Source of the DNA: Eumeta japonica | Lineage: Eukaryota; Arthropoda; Insecta; Lepidoptera; Psychidae | Direction of reading: 5' to 3' | Assembly (NCBI GenBank): GCA_005406025.1 | Contig: BGZK01000074.1 | Span: 769,516-833,515, forward strand | Length of the DNA stretch: 64,000 bases | Shown: piece by piece, positions 10,101 to 19,725 of the stretch | Position numbering within the stretch: position 1 is the stretch's first letter | Layout of the letters: each line of letters begins with the position of its first letter | Translations under genes and position numbers: made by a program | Notes under the pieces: model-generated | Databases searched by the model: none | The model's input: only the letters and a program-made list of their open reading frames with translations | Told to the model about the DNA's origin: nothing

Positions 10101-12913
10101 GACAATTGTATTTGATTGATGTGTGTCAATTAAATACAAATAATAGTTCGTTGTGTACAGTACTAATTTATGGTTCTCAGTAATATGTATATGCTTGATG
10201 TTTCTTGAAAATAAAAATAGTTTAAATAAATTAAAAGTAAAAAACTTCTTTAAAAACAAACTTTTATTTAAATGTGCTAAAAAGAATAAAATAAACTTTT
10301 CCTGTGAACCTTTTACTATCAACTTATAAAATCATTACACAATTTATATGACATAAGAGCTTGTCGCGAGATTTAAGTACTCGTATTTACTTAGTTTGAT
10401 AACTTTAGAAATTAAAATGGATCAGATCAAGTTATTTAATTTACTTGTTTATCTACACAGGTAAATCTAGCGACAAGCTTTTATATCTCATAAATTTTGT
10501 AGATCAATTCCAAAGTAGAATAGTGATCAGTAGACCATTGCAAGTTTTTAGAATTATTTTTCTACATTAAGTAGTTTTCAGGAAAAAAGATTGATATAAT
10601 CAATCAGTTTTGGAAACAACATATACAATATTTGTTGAGAACTAGTATACTTATAAATATTCATAGGCCCTTCTAAAAGTAACTGAATAATATGAGAAAT
10701 CAGTGAAATCACACAATTTGAAACTTGTGATCCATTTATCATTAATTTGTAAGTCCATATCGTGAAGTGACTATGGTCTTATCCCTCCATATTCAAACAA
10801 GGAAACAAAATTAGTTGCATTTTTGGCATTTGATAAAGTTTGAGAATATCAAAAGTTAATCAACAAAACTAGTGACATAAGAAAACACTTATAAATCTAT
10901 TATTAGTGGATTGTTTTATTTTTTAGAGTTCCATACCCAAAGGGTGTCAACAGGACTCTACTATGTGTCTATTGTCCATTTGTCTATCATTAGGTTGTAT
11001 CGCATGAACATGAAAAAAGAAAGAAAGAAATTAGAAATCAAAAGAGCCCTCATACAAGAGACGAATTTTTTTTCACCTCATAAAAGTGTATTTGCAATAT
11101 GCAACTAAGAATCGTTTGAAATCATTCCTTTATTTATTAAGTATGTACTTTAAAAAAATATGTAGTGTTAAATAGTTCACTGTGGTATGAAAGAAACTCT
11201 CTATGTGCATGTCCTATCCACACTCGATTAGTTTTGTCTTATGATCGTTACTGGCTTACAGAGAAATTAAATTTCTTTCAATGTCAAATATAGGTCTGGA
11301 GTGGTCGTCGGTATGACAGGCACAGATAAGACTCCAGGCGAGAATGGTGTACGTGGACGCTCGGTCCTGAGTTCGCTGCAGCGTGACGCTTGGTTACCGC
11401 CTGCACCTGCGCCTCATGTCGCACTGCTACCGGCGTCTTTTCCGCAATATAAACCTGTTAGTGTTACGATGAACTGTTCAGTGGCACTTAGTAATTGTGA
11501 GAGGAGTATGATATTAATTTTAATTCTATTACTGTGTCAGATAATTTATTACCCTATTGCTGAAGCATATCTTCGGAGATTGTGGTCAAGAGCTGCTAAC
11601 TACTGGTGTCAACAGTTAAATATGATCTCCGAGGCATAAAGCAAATGGTTAATTTAGCTTAAGTTAAAAACTCATTGGTTAATTCACCTTTTTAATATTC
11701 AATTTTGGCACCCCCTAATTTAATTGCAATGAATGTTATTGATCATTTGTCTACCACCACTCTTTTTAATGTAACTATTTTCAATAGACAGTTTTAACTT
11801 GTGCAATTTGCTAATAACTATCTCCATTTTCAGAAAACATTTCTTTTTGTATGTATATGTTTCTGCATTTGTATGCAAAGTTAACATAAGTTAACCACAA
11901 ATTGAATTTAAATATCAAAGAGATATTGACTGGGTTTGCTTTGTGATAAGAGGCAAAAAAATTGTTAATCAGTATCTGAGCTGCATAATTAGGAAGTGTC
12001 TTAGAATATGATACCAGGACTATATAAATACGTATAAACATGTAATTTTAACTCCTTGTATGTAAATAAAGTTACTTAACAGCACATAGTTCTTTAATTA
12101 TACAATTTAAATGCATTTTTAGACAATATATAGTTTTTTTAATCAAATTCATCAAAGCATATATTTTGTAATGCAAGTCCCTTTTATGAGTACATATTTC
12201 AATTTTCAGACGAGTTTATACTTGGTTAATAATATCAATTACGAATTATATATTCAGAATTTCAACATTTTTTTATTTACTCAAATTACATGTAATCATA
12301 CACTTGTTACAGACGAAAGTAAACGGTGGGAGCTACGCGGCCGGGGGCGGGGCGGGCGCTGCCGCGGCCTATCTCAGTTCGGCGCGGTACGTCGCCGGCG
12401 CACGCATTGACACCTCGCTGTTTCATACTTTGCAACCTCGAGCTGGTAACAGCATGATTTTTATATGTATTTATAATAAAAAGCTGCAATGCGAGAGAAC
12501 TTTTGTGAATTGATAAAGGCACAGTATTATTAGTTTTATAAAATAGACTTGTAGTTTTTTTTAATGTGCATTCACAAACTTTCCATGATGGATGTTGTTT
12601 CAACATTTTCAATCCAACACACCTTATGTATTAAAAAATGTGAAAGAATCATTGAGGTGATAGATAATAAAATGGTATTTAAAAATTTTAAGAGTATACA
12701 ATTTTCTATAGAAAAAGCAATTACTTGGTACTGCGGCTAATGGCTTTGTACTTGGAAGTATTTTTGTATTTATTGTCTATTATGATGACGAAATGTTTCA
12801 TCCATGTATAAATTTTGTAACGATTATGTTTACAATTCCAATATTTTGCAGAGGCGGCGGTGGCGAGCGGCGGGCTGGCGCGCGTCGACTGGGCTGCCAA
12901 GTACCTCCGGTGA
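4015..12913 (+). CDS. MAK: MAK/ICK (CILK1)-family ciliary serine/threonine kinase, 11 exons
   Basis: Coding exons: 4015-4170, 5414-5581, 5663-5845, 7209-7364, 8767-8942, 9026-9088, 9172-9261, 9356-9463, 11294-11456, 12313-12445, 12852-12913. All introns are GT-AG, the phases join without a break, and the sum is 1458 nt (485 residues plus TGA). The kinase domain spans about residues 4-284. It shows a glycine loop GDGTYGSV (11-18), catalytic Lys33 in VAIKRMKRK, Glu50, HRD (123-125) in [15 protein letters not shown] (143-145), the MAP-kinase-like TDY activation motif (157-159) and APE (167-169). The text [19 protein letters not shown] and the TDY are diagnostic of the MAK/ICK/MOK group, closest to MAK and ICK. 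Known relatives (vertebrate MAK and CILK1, worm DYF-5) phosphorylate intraflagellar-transport proteins and limit cilium length. The tail of ~200 residues is shorter than the ~340 of vertebrate MAK/ICK but ends in VDWAAKYLR, like the family's C-terminal motif. MAK versus CILK1 orthology is not resolved; insects probably have one ancestral gene. Confidence 0.96.
4171..5413 (+). other. Kinase intron 1, AT-rich, with palindrome at 4898-4932
   Basis: A 1243-base intron. It contains a short direct duplication (AACTACAAGTAGTAT, twice near 4203-4240) and a near-continuous palindrome at 4898-4932 with 16-base arms TTACAATTTAATGTAA and a 3-base spacer. I see no coding segment, RNA gene or complete element. 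Confidence 0.6.
5414..5581 (+). CDS. MAK: Kinase exon 2 (N-lobe and hinge)
   Basis: Residues 53-108, from [17 protein letters not shown] through the hinge [14 protein letters not shown] to RNMLYQ. The acceptor is TTATTACAG|TC and the donor CAG|GTATGA. Phase 0 on both sides. Confidence 0.95.
5663..5845 (+). CDS. MAK: Kinase exon 3 (HRD, DFG, TDY, APE)
   Basis: Residues 109-169. This exon holds the whole catalytic and activation core: [34 protein letters not shown]. The upstream intron is only 81 bases (5582-5662). The acceptor is TTTTTATAG|GT and the donor GAG|GTATGT. Confidence 0.96.
5846..7208 (+). other. Kinase intron 3 with reverse-strand repeat at its 3' half
   Basis: A 1363-base intron. 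Positions about 6795-7050 hold a minus-strand copy of the 'GGGTTCCG' repeat also present at about 53469-53720. Both, in their own orientation, preserve a translated-like stretch AAAACGGAAC...TTATAGTTTC...TCCGTCC and AAAAACTACAA. Nothing else is recognised. Confidence 0.55.
7209..7364 (+). CDS. MAK: Kinase exon 4 (C-lobe)
   Basis: Residues 170-221: [20 protein letters not shown] and then [20 protein letters not shown]. It matches the MAK/ICK helix F region (IDVWAVGSIMAEL in relatives) and the kinase insert that follows. The acceptor is AATTCCAG|GT and the donor AAG|GTGAGT. Confidence 0.95.
7365..8766 (+). other. Kinase intron 4 with decayed CTAGCTGACC-type repeat
   Basis: A 1402-base intron. 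From about 7658 it carries TACTAGCTGACCTGGCAGAT followed by blocks with TTTTCATGGTGATCAG (at about 7865 and 7983). This resembles a dispersed insect repeat that begins CTAGCTGACCYGGCAGACGTTG. The open frame on the minus strand at 7767-7970 lies inside this repeat and is not a gene. Confidence 0.5.
8767..8942 (+). CDS. MAK: Kinase exon 5 (end of C-lobe)
   Basis: Residues 222-279 plus two bases: [20 protein letters not shown] and onward to [22 protein letters not shown] and RFP match the family, and the later part is the usual helix before the final HPYF-type motif. The acceptor is ACTGAAG|GA and the donor CTCAG|GTAGAA. It leaves phase 2. Confidence 0.93.
9026..9088 (+). CDS. MAK: Kinase exon 6 (kinase domain end)
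   Basis: 63 bases coding [28 protein letters not shown] corresponds to HPYFQVG, the last conserved motif of the catalytic domain in MAK/ICK. Flanking introns are 83 bases each. Phase 2 in and out. Confidence 0.9.
9172..9261 (+). CDS. MAK: Kinase exon 7 (tail)
   Basis: 90 bases encoding [20 protein letters not shown] and VRDHFEDVL, part of the non-catalytic tail. The acceptor is TTTTGGTAG|AA and the donor CTCGG|GTAAGT. No domain is recognised. It was placed by phase (2 in, 2 out) and junction quality. Confidence 0.85.
9356..9463 (+). CDS. MAK: Kinase exon 8 (tail, Arg/His/Pro-rich)
   Basis: 108 bases encoding [20 protein letters not shown] and [17 protein letters not shown], a basic, proline-rich tail segment. 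The acceptor is TTTACAG|AG and the donor TACAG|GTTAAT. Phase 2 is kept. Confidence 0.85.
9464..11293 (+). other. Kinase intron 8 with imperfect inverted repeat 10337-10500
   Basis: A 1830-base intron. Arms of about 39 bases at 10337-10375 and 10462-10500 share AGCTTGTCGCGAGATTTA-type sequence in opposite orientation around an 86-base spacer. This suits a small foldback or MITE-like insertion. The rest is AT-rich with no gene recognised. Confidence 0.6.
11294..11456 (+). CDS. MAK: Kinase exon 9 (tail; possible read-through isoform)
   Basis: 163 bases encoding [20 protein letters not shown] and then [20 protein letters not shown] to PQYKP. The acceptor is AAATATAG|GT and the donor CCT|GTTAGT restores phase 0. 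If the intron were retained, the frame would stay open to a TAA at 11637-11639. That would add ~60 residues with a hydrophobic run ([20 protein letters not shown]) and replace the conserved C-terminus. Confidence 0.88.
12313..12445 (+). CDS. MAK: Kinase exon 10 (Gly/Ala-rich tail)
   Basis: 133 bases encoding [20 protein letters not shown] and [20 protein letters not shown]. The Gly/Ala stretch is followed by SARYVAGA, which resembles a short conserved patch in MAK/ICK tails. The acceptor is TTGTTACAG|AC and the donor GAGCTG|GTAACA. It leaves phase 1. Confidence 0.9.
12852..12913 (+). CDS. MAK: Kinase exon 11 (C-terminus)
   Basis: 62 bases ending in TGA, encoding [20 protein letters not shown]. 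The terminal DWAAKY matches the conserved (R)xDWxxKY end of MAK/ICK proteins as I recall it, which supports this as the true last exon. The acceptor is ATTTTGCAG|AG. Confidence 0.92.
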
Positions 12914-13300
12914 ACTACCCGCTCTTGCTGTGGGCTGCCCTTAACAATTTTTGTTCACACACCTAGTAGGCCTCATCAGAAATTCTAGTCTTCTAGTGTT
13001 AACAGCACACATGATACATTAGGAAATTATTAAAACTTCAAGTGATATTTTAAATTCTAGTCTTACATTTAGTAAATTTAGTATAGATTAAATTTTATGT
13101 AGATAATATTAATAAAACTATTTGGCATATCATAATATGTGTAGATATATTTTATAAAGTTAGTGACTAGAAAATGTTGTCAGCTTTTAATGTTGTATAA
13201 ATATTTAAAAAGATATATAAATTAATGAGTGTACAAAGTACAGATTGAACATACATTAATTTTGATAACAAACATAATGATATAATAAATCTAGTTTTTC
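12914..13300 (+). other. Kinase 3' UTR with two poly(A) signals
   Basis: AT-rich sequence follows the stop, with AATAAA at 13111-13116 and again at 13284-13289. Either could end the transcript. There is no further in-frame exon. Confidence 0.5.
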
Positions 13301-15290
13301 CATTCTTTTGTATCAGTTGCAAGAAATTTTTTGTTTTCAACTTTTTAATTTACAAGAGATTAGGAATCATATATGAGTTATAAATCATGCTTTTTAAATG
13401 CGTTAAAAATTAAATGTCAGTCTATGAGAGAAGAGCCACAGAAAATTGAACTGTATCGAGGTATTCAAGGAAGACTATATGTTGAGTGTGTAAATGTCTT
13501 ACATTAGTCAAATACACACTTAAAAAATTAGAACCTGTTAACATTTCACCAAATACTAGGACAACATACAGAGCGGAAAGAACATTCTTACTTAAATAAT
13601 GTAGTGAATTATAAAAGAAAAAGTTTTGGAATGTCAACTAATGCTTTACTGATCACCAAGACACAGAGGAAAAGTCATCATATTGATTAGTATATTTTTA
13701 AATCTATGTATTTTCAACTTTGTAACAAGGTACGGTAGCTCTATGTGGATATGTTTATAGTAATGGAATATCAGAAAATGTCTTACATGTAATAGATCTA
13801 TTGATTAGAACAATTTGAATACCATGTTAATAATTATTGTAAATTGAAAAGATGCAAAAAGTATGTAATTAAAAGAATACTTTTAAAATTGAGTATTAAC
13901 TGGGTGGGCTTATAATCATCTCGATGTTGATTGATCTTAGATTTATAAAACAAATCTCCTTTTATCCTTTTACTTGTATCAACATACACCTTGCATATTG
14001 AGCATTTATTTTTATTATTATACATAGTTATTTTTGCCCAGCTTGCTATAAAATTTTTGTAGTTATAATTAATATGATATACCAACATATTTATGAATTG
14101 GATTAAAATTAAGGTGCATTTACACATTGATCATATTAATGTATAAAAACAGAGGATTTTGGATGACAATATTAATTTGCTTAAAAATAAATATTAATAG
14201 ATACTGCCCTTCTGTCTGCACATTTTGTCACTATATAATGGCCCTACCATTAAATGTAATTTTATTTCGCATAAGTATTGCTACTTTTTCTATTTATGAA
14301 TGTGTCTTTCATTTATTTATTTATTTAATTTTTTGCTATTAATAGCCTTTCCTTCTATATATTTTATCAAATTACTTAATTTTTCTCACATATCTATTTT
14401 CAATATACAATCAATTATGGTTTTCTTAACTTTAATAATGGATGTTAAATGCCATATCAAGGTTAATTGTGATGTCAAAAAACTACTTGTAAAATCTCCG
14501 TTTGAAACAATTCTATGTTATCCTCTCCAAACTTGTGAATAAAATATCTTGAAACTTGTGAATAAAATATTGTAAAAAATATATCTTTTTTATAAAAGGA
14601 ATATTTTGGATATAGTCAGTAATTTCTTTTTGAAGGATGAGAAGTCATAGCAAATGCATAAGTACCTACCTACATGATTTTTTTATAAAATATGTAAAAA
14701 CTCATAAAATGTAAAAAACAAAGGTGATATAAAAAATAATGTTACACAACAGAATATATGTTTTTGTTATAGAAAATATTATCTTGAAAAACTGAACTCT
14801 TATATCATCACAAGATATAATTATTTTATAGATAACAAGCCTTCAGATAAAGACTGCTTTCATTCTGCATTCCTATAAGGTAGATAATATTTTTTTAGTT
14901 ATACATTTTAAAAGTGAAATTTTAGTTTATATTTATGTGTAATGGGTCCAAAAGACGTTGCATTTGCATAAAACACTTAATATTTAAGTACAAAAATGTT
15001 ATAATATCTGAAATAAAGATGATATAAATTCAAAACTGTTTTTATTTTTTTAATTTCATAGTTCACCTATAACATAGTTTAATGAAAAGATAGATTAGAT
15101 AATTGAGGTTTTAATGAAGGCTTCAATTAAATGTTTCACTATATAGGCAGGACTCAGAAATTAGAATTACAGAAAAAATTAGTAATTGTGAAATAAAATT
15201 TACAATTGCATTAAGTTTAAATCTAAGCAGTAATACATCACAGACTATCTATCTATCTAGTAAACATCATATGAAATCTCTGCCATTTCG
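13300..15290. other. Intergenic AT-rich DNA, nothing recognised
   Basis: About 2 kb with scattered short open frames (for example minus 13834-14127 and plus 14127-14542) of AT-biased composition and no family resemblance. A short tandem duplication of CTTGTGAATAAAATAT lies at about 14532-14566. Confidence 0.55.
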
Positions 15291-16085
15291 GTAAAAGTAA
15301 AGCGAGATTGGCATATTTGTTCTTACGACATAGCTGAAAAGCTGGGGATTGACCATAAAATAGTTTTGACCCATTTGAAAAACGGTGTCTATACAAAAAA
15401 GCTCGAAACTTGGATCCTACATGACCTCACTAAAAGAAATCAAATGAATTGTGTATTCATTTTGTTTCAATAGTGAATCACAAATAAGTTGTGATTCACT
15501 ATTGAAACTGAACTGTTATTGAACAGATTGATCATTGGTGATGAAAAATACACTATCTATGATAAGAACATGCGAAATAGATTATGATCAAAAGGAAAAT
15601 AAGCTCTACTGACTAGTGAAGCTCGGATTAATTTAATAAGTTGATGCTATGTGTATGGTAGGACTGGAAGGGCATTATTAATTATGAGCTTTTACCACTG
15701 AGTAAAACCATCAATTTACTGCTAACAGCTGACGAAACTTAAGCAAGAAATAGAGAAAAACGGCCAGAATCTATCAACAGAAGGTGTGGTTTTCACCATG
15801 ATGATGCCAGACCACACACATATTTAGCCACTCCACATATATTGAGATTGGTTGGAAAGTGTTAATGCATTCACCAAATAGGCCTGACCTTGTACCTTCA
15901 GGGTTTCACCTGTTTCGGTCTCTTCAGAATTCTTTAGGTAGTGTTAGGTTAACGTTCAAAAGAGAACAGTCAAAACTACATATTGCAGATTTTTGATCAG
16001 AATTTCCGAAATTTTTGCAGCAATTGGATTATGTCATTACCTACAAAATAGCAACAAGTTGTTGAAAATAATAGCATATATATAC
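15291..16085 (+). pseudogene. Broken mariner-type transposase (copy 1)
   Basis: In broken frames this reads YDIAEKLGIDHKIVLTHLK, then KLETWILHDLTKRNQMN, a GDEKYTIYD-like block, VG-LEGHYELLPL, then FHHDDARPHT and SPNRPDLVPSGF. These are the ordered motifs of cecropia-subfamily mariner transposases, including the HHDNARPHT and PPYSPDLAPSDF boxes around catalytic acidic residues. The N-terminal helix-turn-helix part is missing and frameshifts abound, so it is dead. It also contains a perfect 20-base inverted duplication (15464-15508) absent from copy 2. Confidence 0.85.
15464..15508. repeat. Perfect inverted duplication inside mariner copy 1
   Basis: Left arm GTTTCAATAGTGAATCACAA at 15464-15483, spacer ATAAG, right arm its exact reverse complement at 15489-15508. 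Copy 2 of the transposon has only the right-arm version (CTATTGAAA). The left arm is therefore a local inverted copy made after insertion. Confidence 0.85.
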
Positions 16086-16546
16086 TATAACAAATTGCAC
16101 CAAAAGAGAAAATGCAAATTGTAAACATCAGTCAGATAATATGTCAAATTTGATTGATTGCAAGTTGCACTTTTTCTTTTGATACAAGTATCTACTTAAC
16201 CAACTTCAGAGCAAGCAGTCTTAAAGCTGTTCACCCTTGACATAATGAGGCACACATAGAGAACGATGGTAATGTTTGAGACAGTTAATACGTGACTCAA
16301 ACTGAGTTTTGAGTGTGACAAAAAACTGATAAAATTTGTCCCGAGATGACAAATTTTGCCTTACGCCATGTCTCAGATTGAGGCGATATTTCACTTTTAA
16401 AACAACATTGCACACACACATAACTTTTCTAAGGGGGCATAATTGTATTCTTGATTTAATGAAAAATATTATCCCAAAGTAACATTCTATACTCTTTGGC
16501 AGGTAATGTATATGTGCATAATAATCAATACTTAACATTACGTTAA

Positions 16547-16898
16547 ACTAGCTTTTCCCACATGGACATATAATGGGTTTTTTAATTTGTTATGATGACA
16601 GATCATGCGGTCAACTATGATCCTGATCTCAGTCCCACTTTCAATTCCTATCCTGCTCCAGCTTTCGATTACGATTCCGGTTAAGACATTGGTTCTGCTT
16701 TTGTTACATTAATATCAACAAAGTTGACAGCAAATACTTATATCTTTATAAATTATAGCCTATGTTTCATTCTGAAGTATAAGCTATAATATTGTTAAAT
16801 TTTCATTAACATCTGTTGAGTAGTTTTCCCATGTTACAGTAACAAACATCCATCTATACATCCTCACAAATTTTTGCATTCATAATTTTAGTAGGATT
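16547..16898 (+). repeat. CTAGCTTTTGCCCGCGG-family element copy
   Basis: It starts ACTAGCTTTTCCCACATGGA, continues with a GAT/TCC-rich body (GATTACGATTCCGGTT) and ends near TTTGCATTCATAATTTTAGT. This is the same plan as the copies at 17333, 38108 and 51226 (+) and near 56400 and 58015 (-). It is a decayed interspersed repeat with no coding capacity. Confidence 0.6.
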
Positions 16899-17332
16899 TC
16901 AAATTTCAACATTATAGTGTTTAAAAAACCTAGACATCTATGAGAGTAATTTCACAAGATTAATTTTTTATTTCAAATATGTTTTATCATTGTGTAGCAT
17001 CGAACATAGTTAAGAAATGATCATGAATGCCACGAATAGCTCATTTTACTGAAGGCAGTCTTAAGAGTTGACAGTACTATTCTATTCTATAGAATGTATA
17101 TAAAACTACTTTTTACTAGATACACTTGAGAGATCATTGGATGATGATAAACTTGTTGCAAATATCAATAATATTATTTAAAACTCTCCATTTTACAATT
17201 AGGTTGCCAATATTTTAGATATTTGTTTATTCCCTACAGTATATAGAAGTTCACACTGTTTTTGATCAACAAATTACTATTAGAAGTGTCATGTAGCAAT
17301 ATTTAAAGTTTTAAAAACTACTTGTTTATAAA

Positions 17333-17620
17333 ACTAGCTTTCCACCTGTTGCTTCACCTGCATGGACATAAAATTTGTTCCTTTATCCTTCATATTGAAC
17401 AATTTTGCTATGAATTCCGATCTCATTTCCACTTTGAATTGTAGTCTCAGTAATGTTCCTGATTTTGGTCCCAGTCATGCTCTATATGTTGATTCCAATT
17501 TTACACTTCATTTTGACACCAATCCTATTCAAAAATTAAATTCCAATATCAACTCTTTATTTGTTCGCTGTCCCACATTGAATTCTGACATTGTAATTTT
17601 ATATGGTTCTAATTTGTAAA
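17333..17620 (+). repeat. CTAGCTTTTGCCCGCGG-family element copy
   Basis: It starts ACTAGCTTTCCACCTGTTGC, then CACCTGCATGGAC, followed by a body of recurrent GATTCC, GATCCC and AATTCC words. The 85-residue open frame at 17362-17619 is this low-complexity body and not a gene. Confidence 0.55.
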
Positions 17621-19725
17621 AAGCTAGGGCAAATTCTGGTATTATAAAATATAGGTTATATTACTCAAGTATAATATTGCTTTCTACCAGTGAATGAAAT
17701 TTTAGAATGACTGTAGCGATTCAGTACAAAATGCAGACAAAGGTGAACAAAGTGAGGAGCATATGGTAAATACATTGCATGACAACCTTCTCTATGAAAA
17801 TATATATACATATCAATTACATGGTGTTCGATCAAACGGTGTGAAAAACCATTAACTATGGACAGACAGACAAACATCCAATTTTTATGTATTAAGATAA
17901 CATTTTACATTTAAAGACAACAGAATATTATTTTTTTTACCTTTCTATAACTGATTATTAGAATAGTCTGCTTTTTTCTAAAAATAAATGTTACTATCGT
18001 AACATACATACATAGCATACAATAACTTAAAATGTTTTCAGATGTTAAATGTCTAGCATATCAATTAATATCATAAGATATTGTAATAAAATATACATAA
18101 TATCCATTGCATATGTTGGTTGACTGAATTGAATAGTGAGCAATATTTTGAAGACAATTTATATTTCATAGTATTTCCAATGTGTGATGTGCCTAAGACT
18201 TGTACTCTACTAGAAAATTGGTCACTAAGCATCAGAAATTAGTATGATCAATTCTATGAAGGTCAAGGTTAGATTAGGATCACTTATGATGATAGTGAGC
18301 TCGAAGAGTGCATAAAATGTGAAAGATTTTATGTTAAGTGCTGGCAATGTATTTGCAAATTAATTTTACAAACTAATTGCCTGGGTCTCAAGCTGAGGCA
18401 CTGGTCAAATTATCTTTAAATGTTTTTTCAAATTCAAAATACTGGTATTTCATAGGTTATAAAATGACACATGAAATACATGATAATTTTATGTGAATTT
18501 ACACTTTACAGTTCATTTGAATGCCAGTTTTTCAAGGAAAAACTGGCAAGAAACATAAGGGTAGGTCTTTTCTAATTTCAGCAAAAAACAGCCAGGGAAG
18601 ACGTCTAGCCGCTTATGCTCATGAATATTTGTCTTTTAAATATTCCTTTTTTACACAGCAAGTTTGGATAATTTTGGATTTGAATTAATTGTTTCGATAT
18701 TGTATATCCACAAGGACCCTGTTGAACATGCGAAAACAAAGCCCCCAAAATAAATTTGTGACTTGCACAGTCGACTAACATGTAAACATGTTTATTTTTA
18801 TTTCTGGTATTGAGTTTATGTCGATCACTATTTCTTTTAAAAATTTACAATATATTTTTTAATGATTCATTTATTTCATAATTATAATTGAAATTTGCAA
18901 AAATTTGCACAAGTACACTTCTAATACTATGTTATAGGTATTTCCTTGCATCACATATAGCACTACACAGGGAGAATAAAAATTTATTGATTGTGCATTG
19001 GAGATCAATATCAAGAATTCAACTTATTTTGCAACAATGTACAAGAAATAAAAAGATGTTCGATTATGTTGGTATTATAGAAGTTTATACTTTTTAATTT
19101 CCGATACATTAATGTAAACTATGTATGCCGTTTCTAGAGAGTGAACATTTGTTAGAAGAGCGAAGACAATGGAACAAGTTAGTAAGAAAACAATATTTGA
19201 ATTGCCATTCTTTGGTTTTTAAAGTAAATTAATAATGAACACTTAACAGGGATGATGATAGTTTCTTATTCTCTTGAAAAATTCACCATATTCACCAATT
19301 CACCTATTCACCATACACAATTGTGATAAAATGATGATTAGCACATGAATGTGAACAAGATTTATAATAAATATCAAGGTAGCAAGTAAATAGGTACCAA
19401 TGAGTAAGAACTTATATATTTTTATATCATTTGATAATTGACTATTAAGCCAATATGATATTAATAAAAGTGTAATATGGAAAAAGCAAAGGGAAACTCG
19501 AATCCCTTACACATATCAACATGGTTATATAATAGAATAAGGATAAAGAATAAAATACAGCCGGCAATAACTCCATACTATATTCTGTATTTACATAATT
19601 TACTCTCATATAAAATTTATAATATTCAACAGACCTACCGGTTCATGCGATGCACTCTTACCATCTATTCGCTCTTTTGTGAGTATATACATGTTATGTA
19701 CAGAATCATGGGATGAGGTGTGTTA
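17621..19725. other. Intergenic AT-rich DNA with one short hairpin
   Basis: No coding or RNA gene is recognised. At 18522-18548 a perfect hairpin has 12-base arms TGCCAGTTTTTC and GAAAAACTGGCA around AAG. A likely 3' end for the minus-strand TDP-43 gene lies somewhere in this interval but I cannot fix its poly(A) site. Confidence 0.5.

Noticed and set aside
12304..12612. Frames on both strands over kinase exon 10
   Set aside because: The exon 10 frame fixed by phase from exons 9 and 11 explains the conserved SARYVAGA. The others are shadows.
16221..16538. 105-residue minus-strand open frame
   Set aside because: No recognisable motif, located between repeat copies, no splice or codon support. 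It may be decayed transposon DNA.
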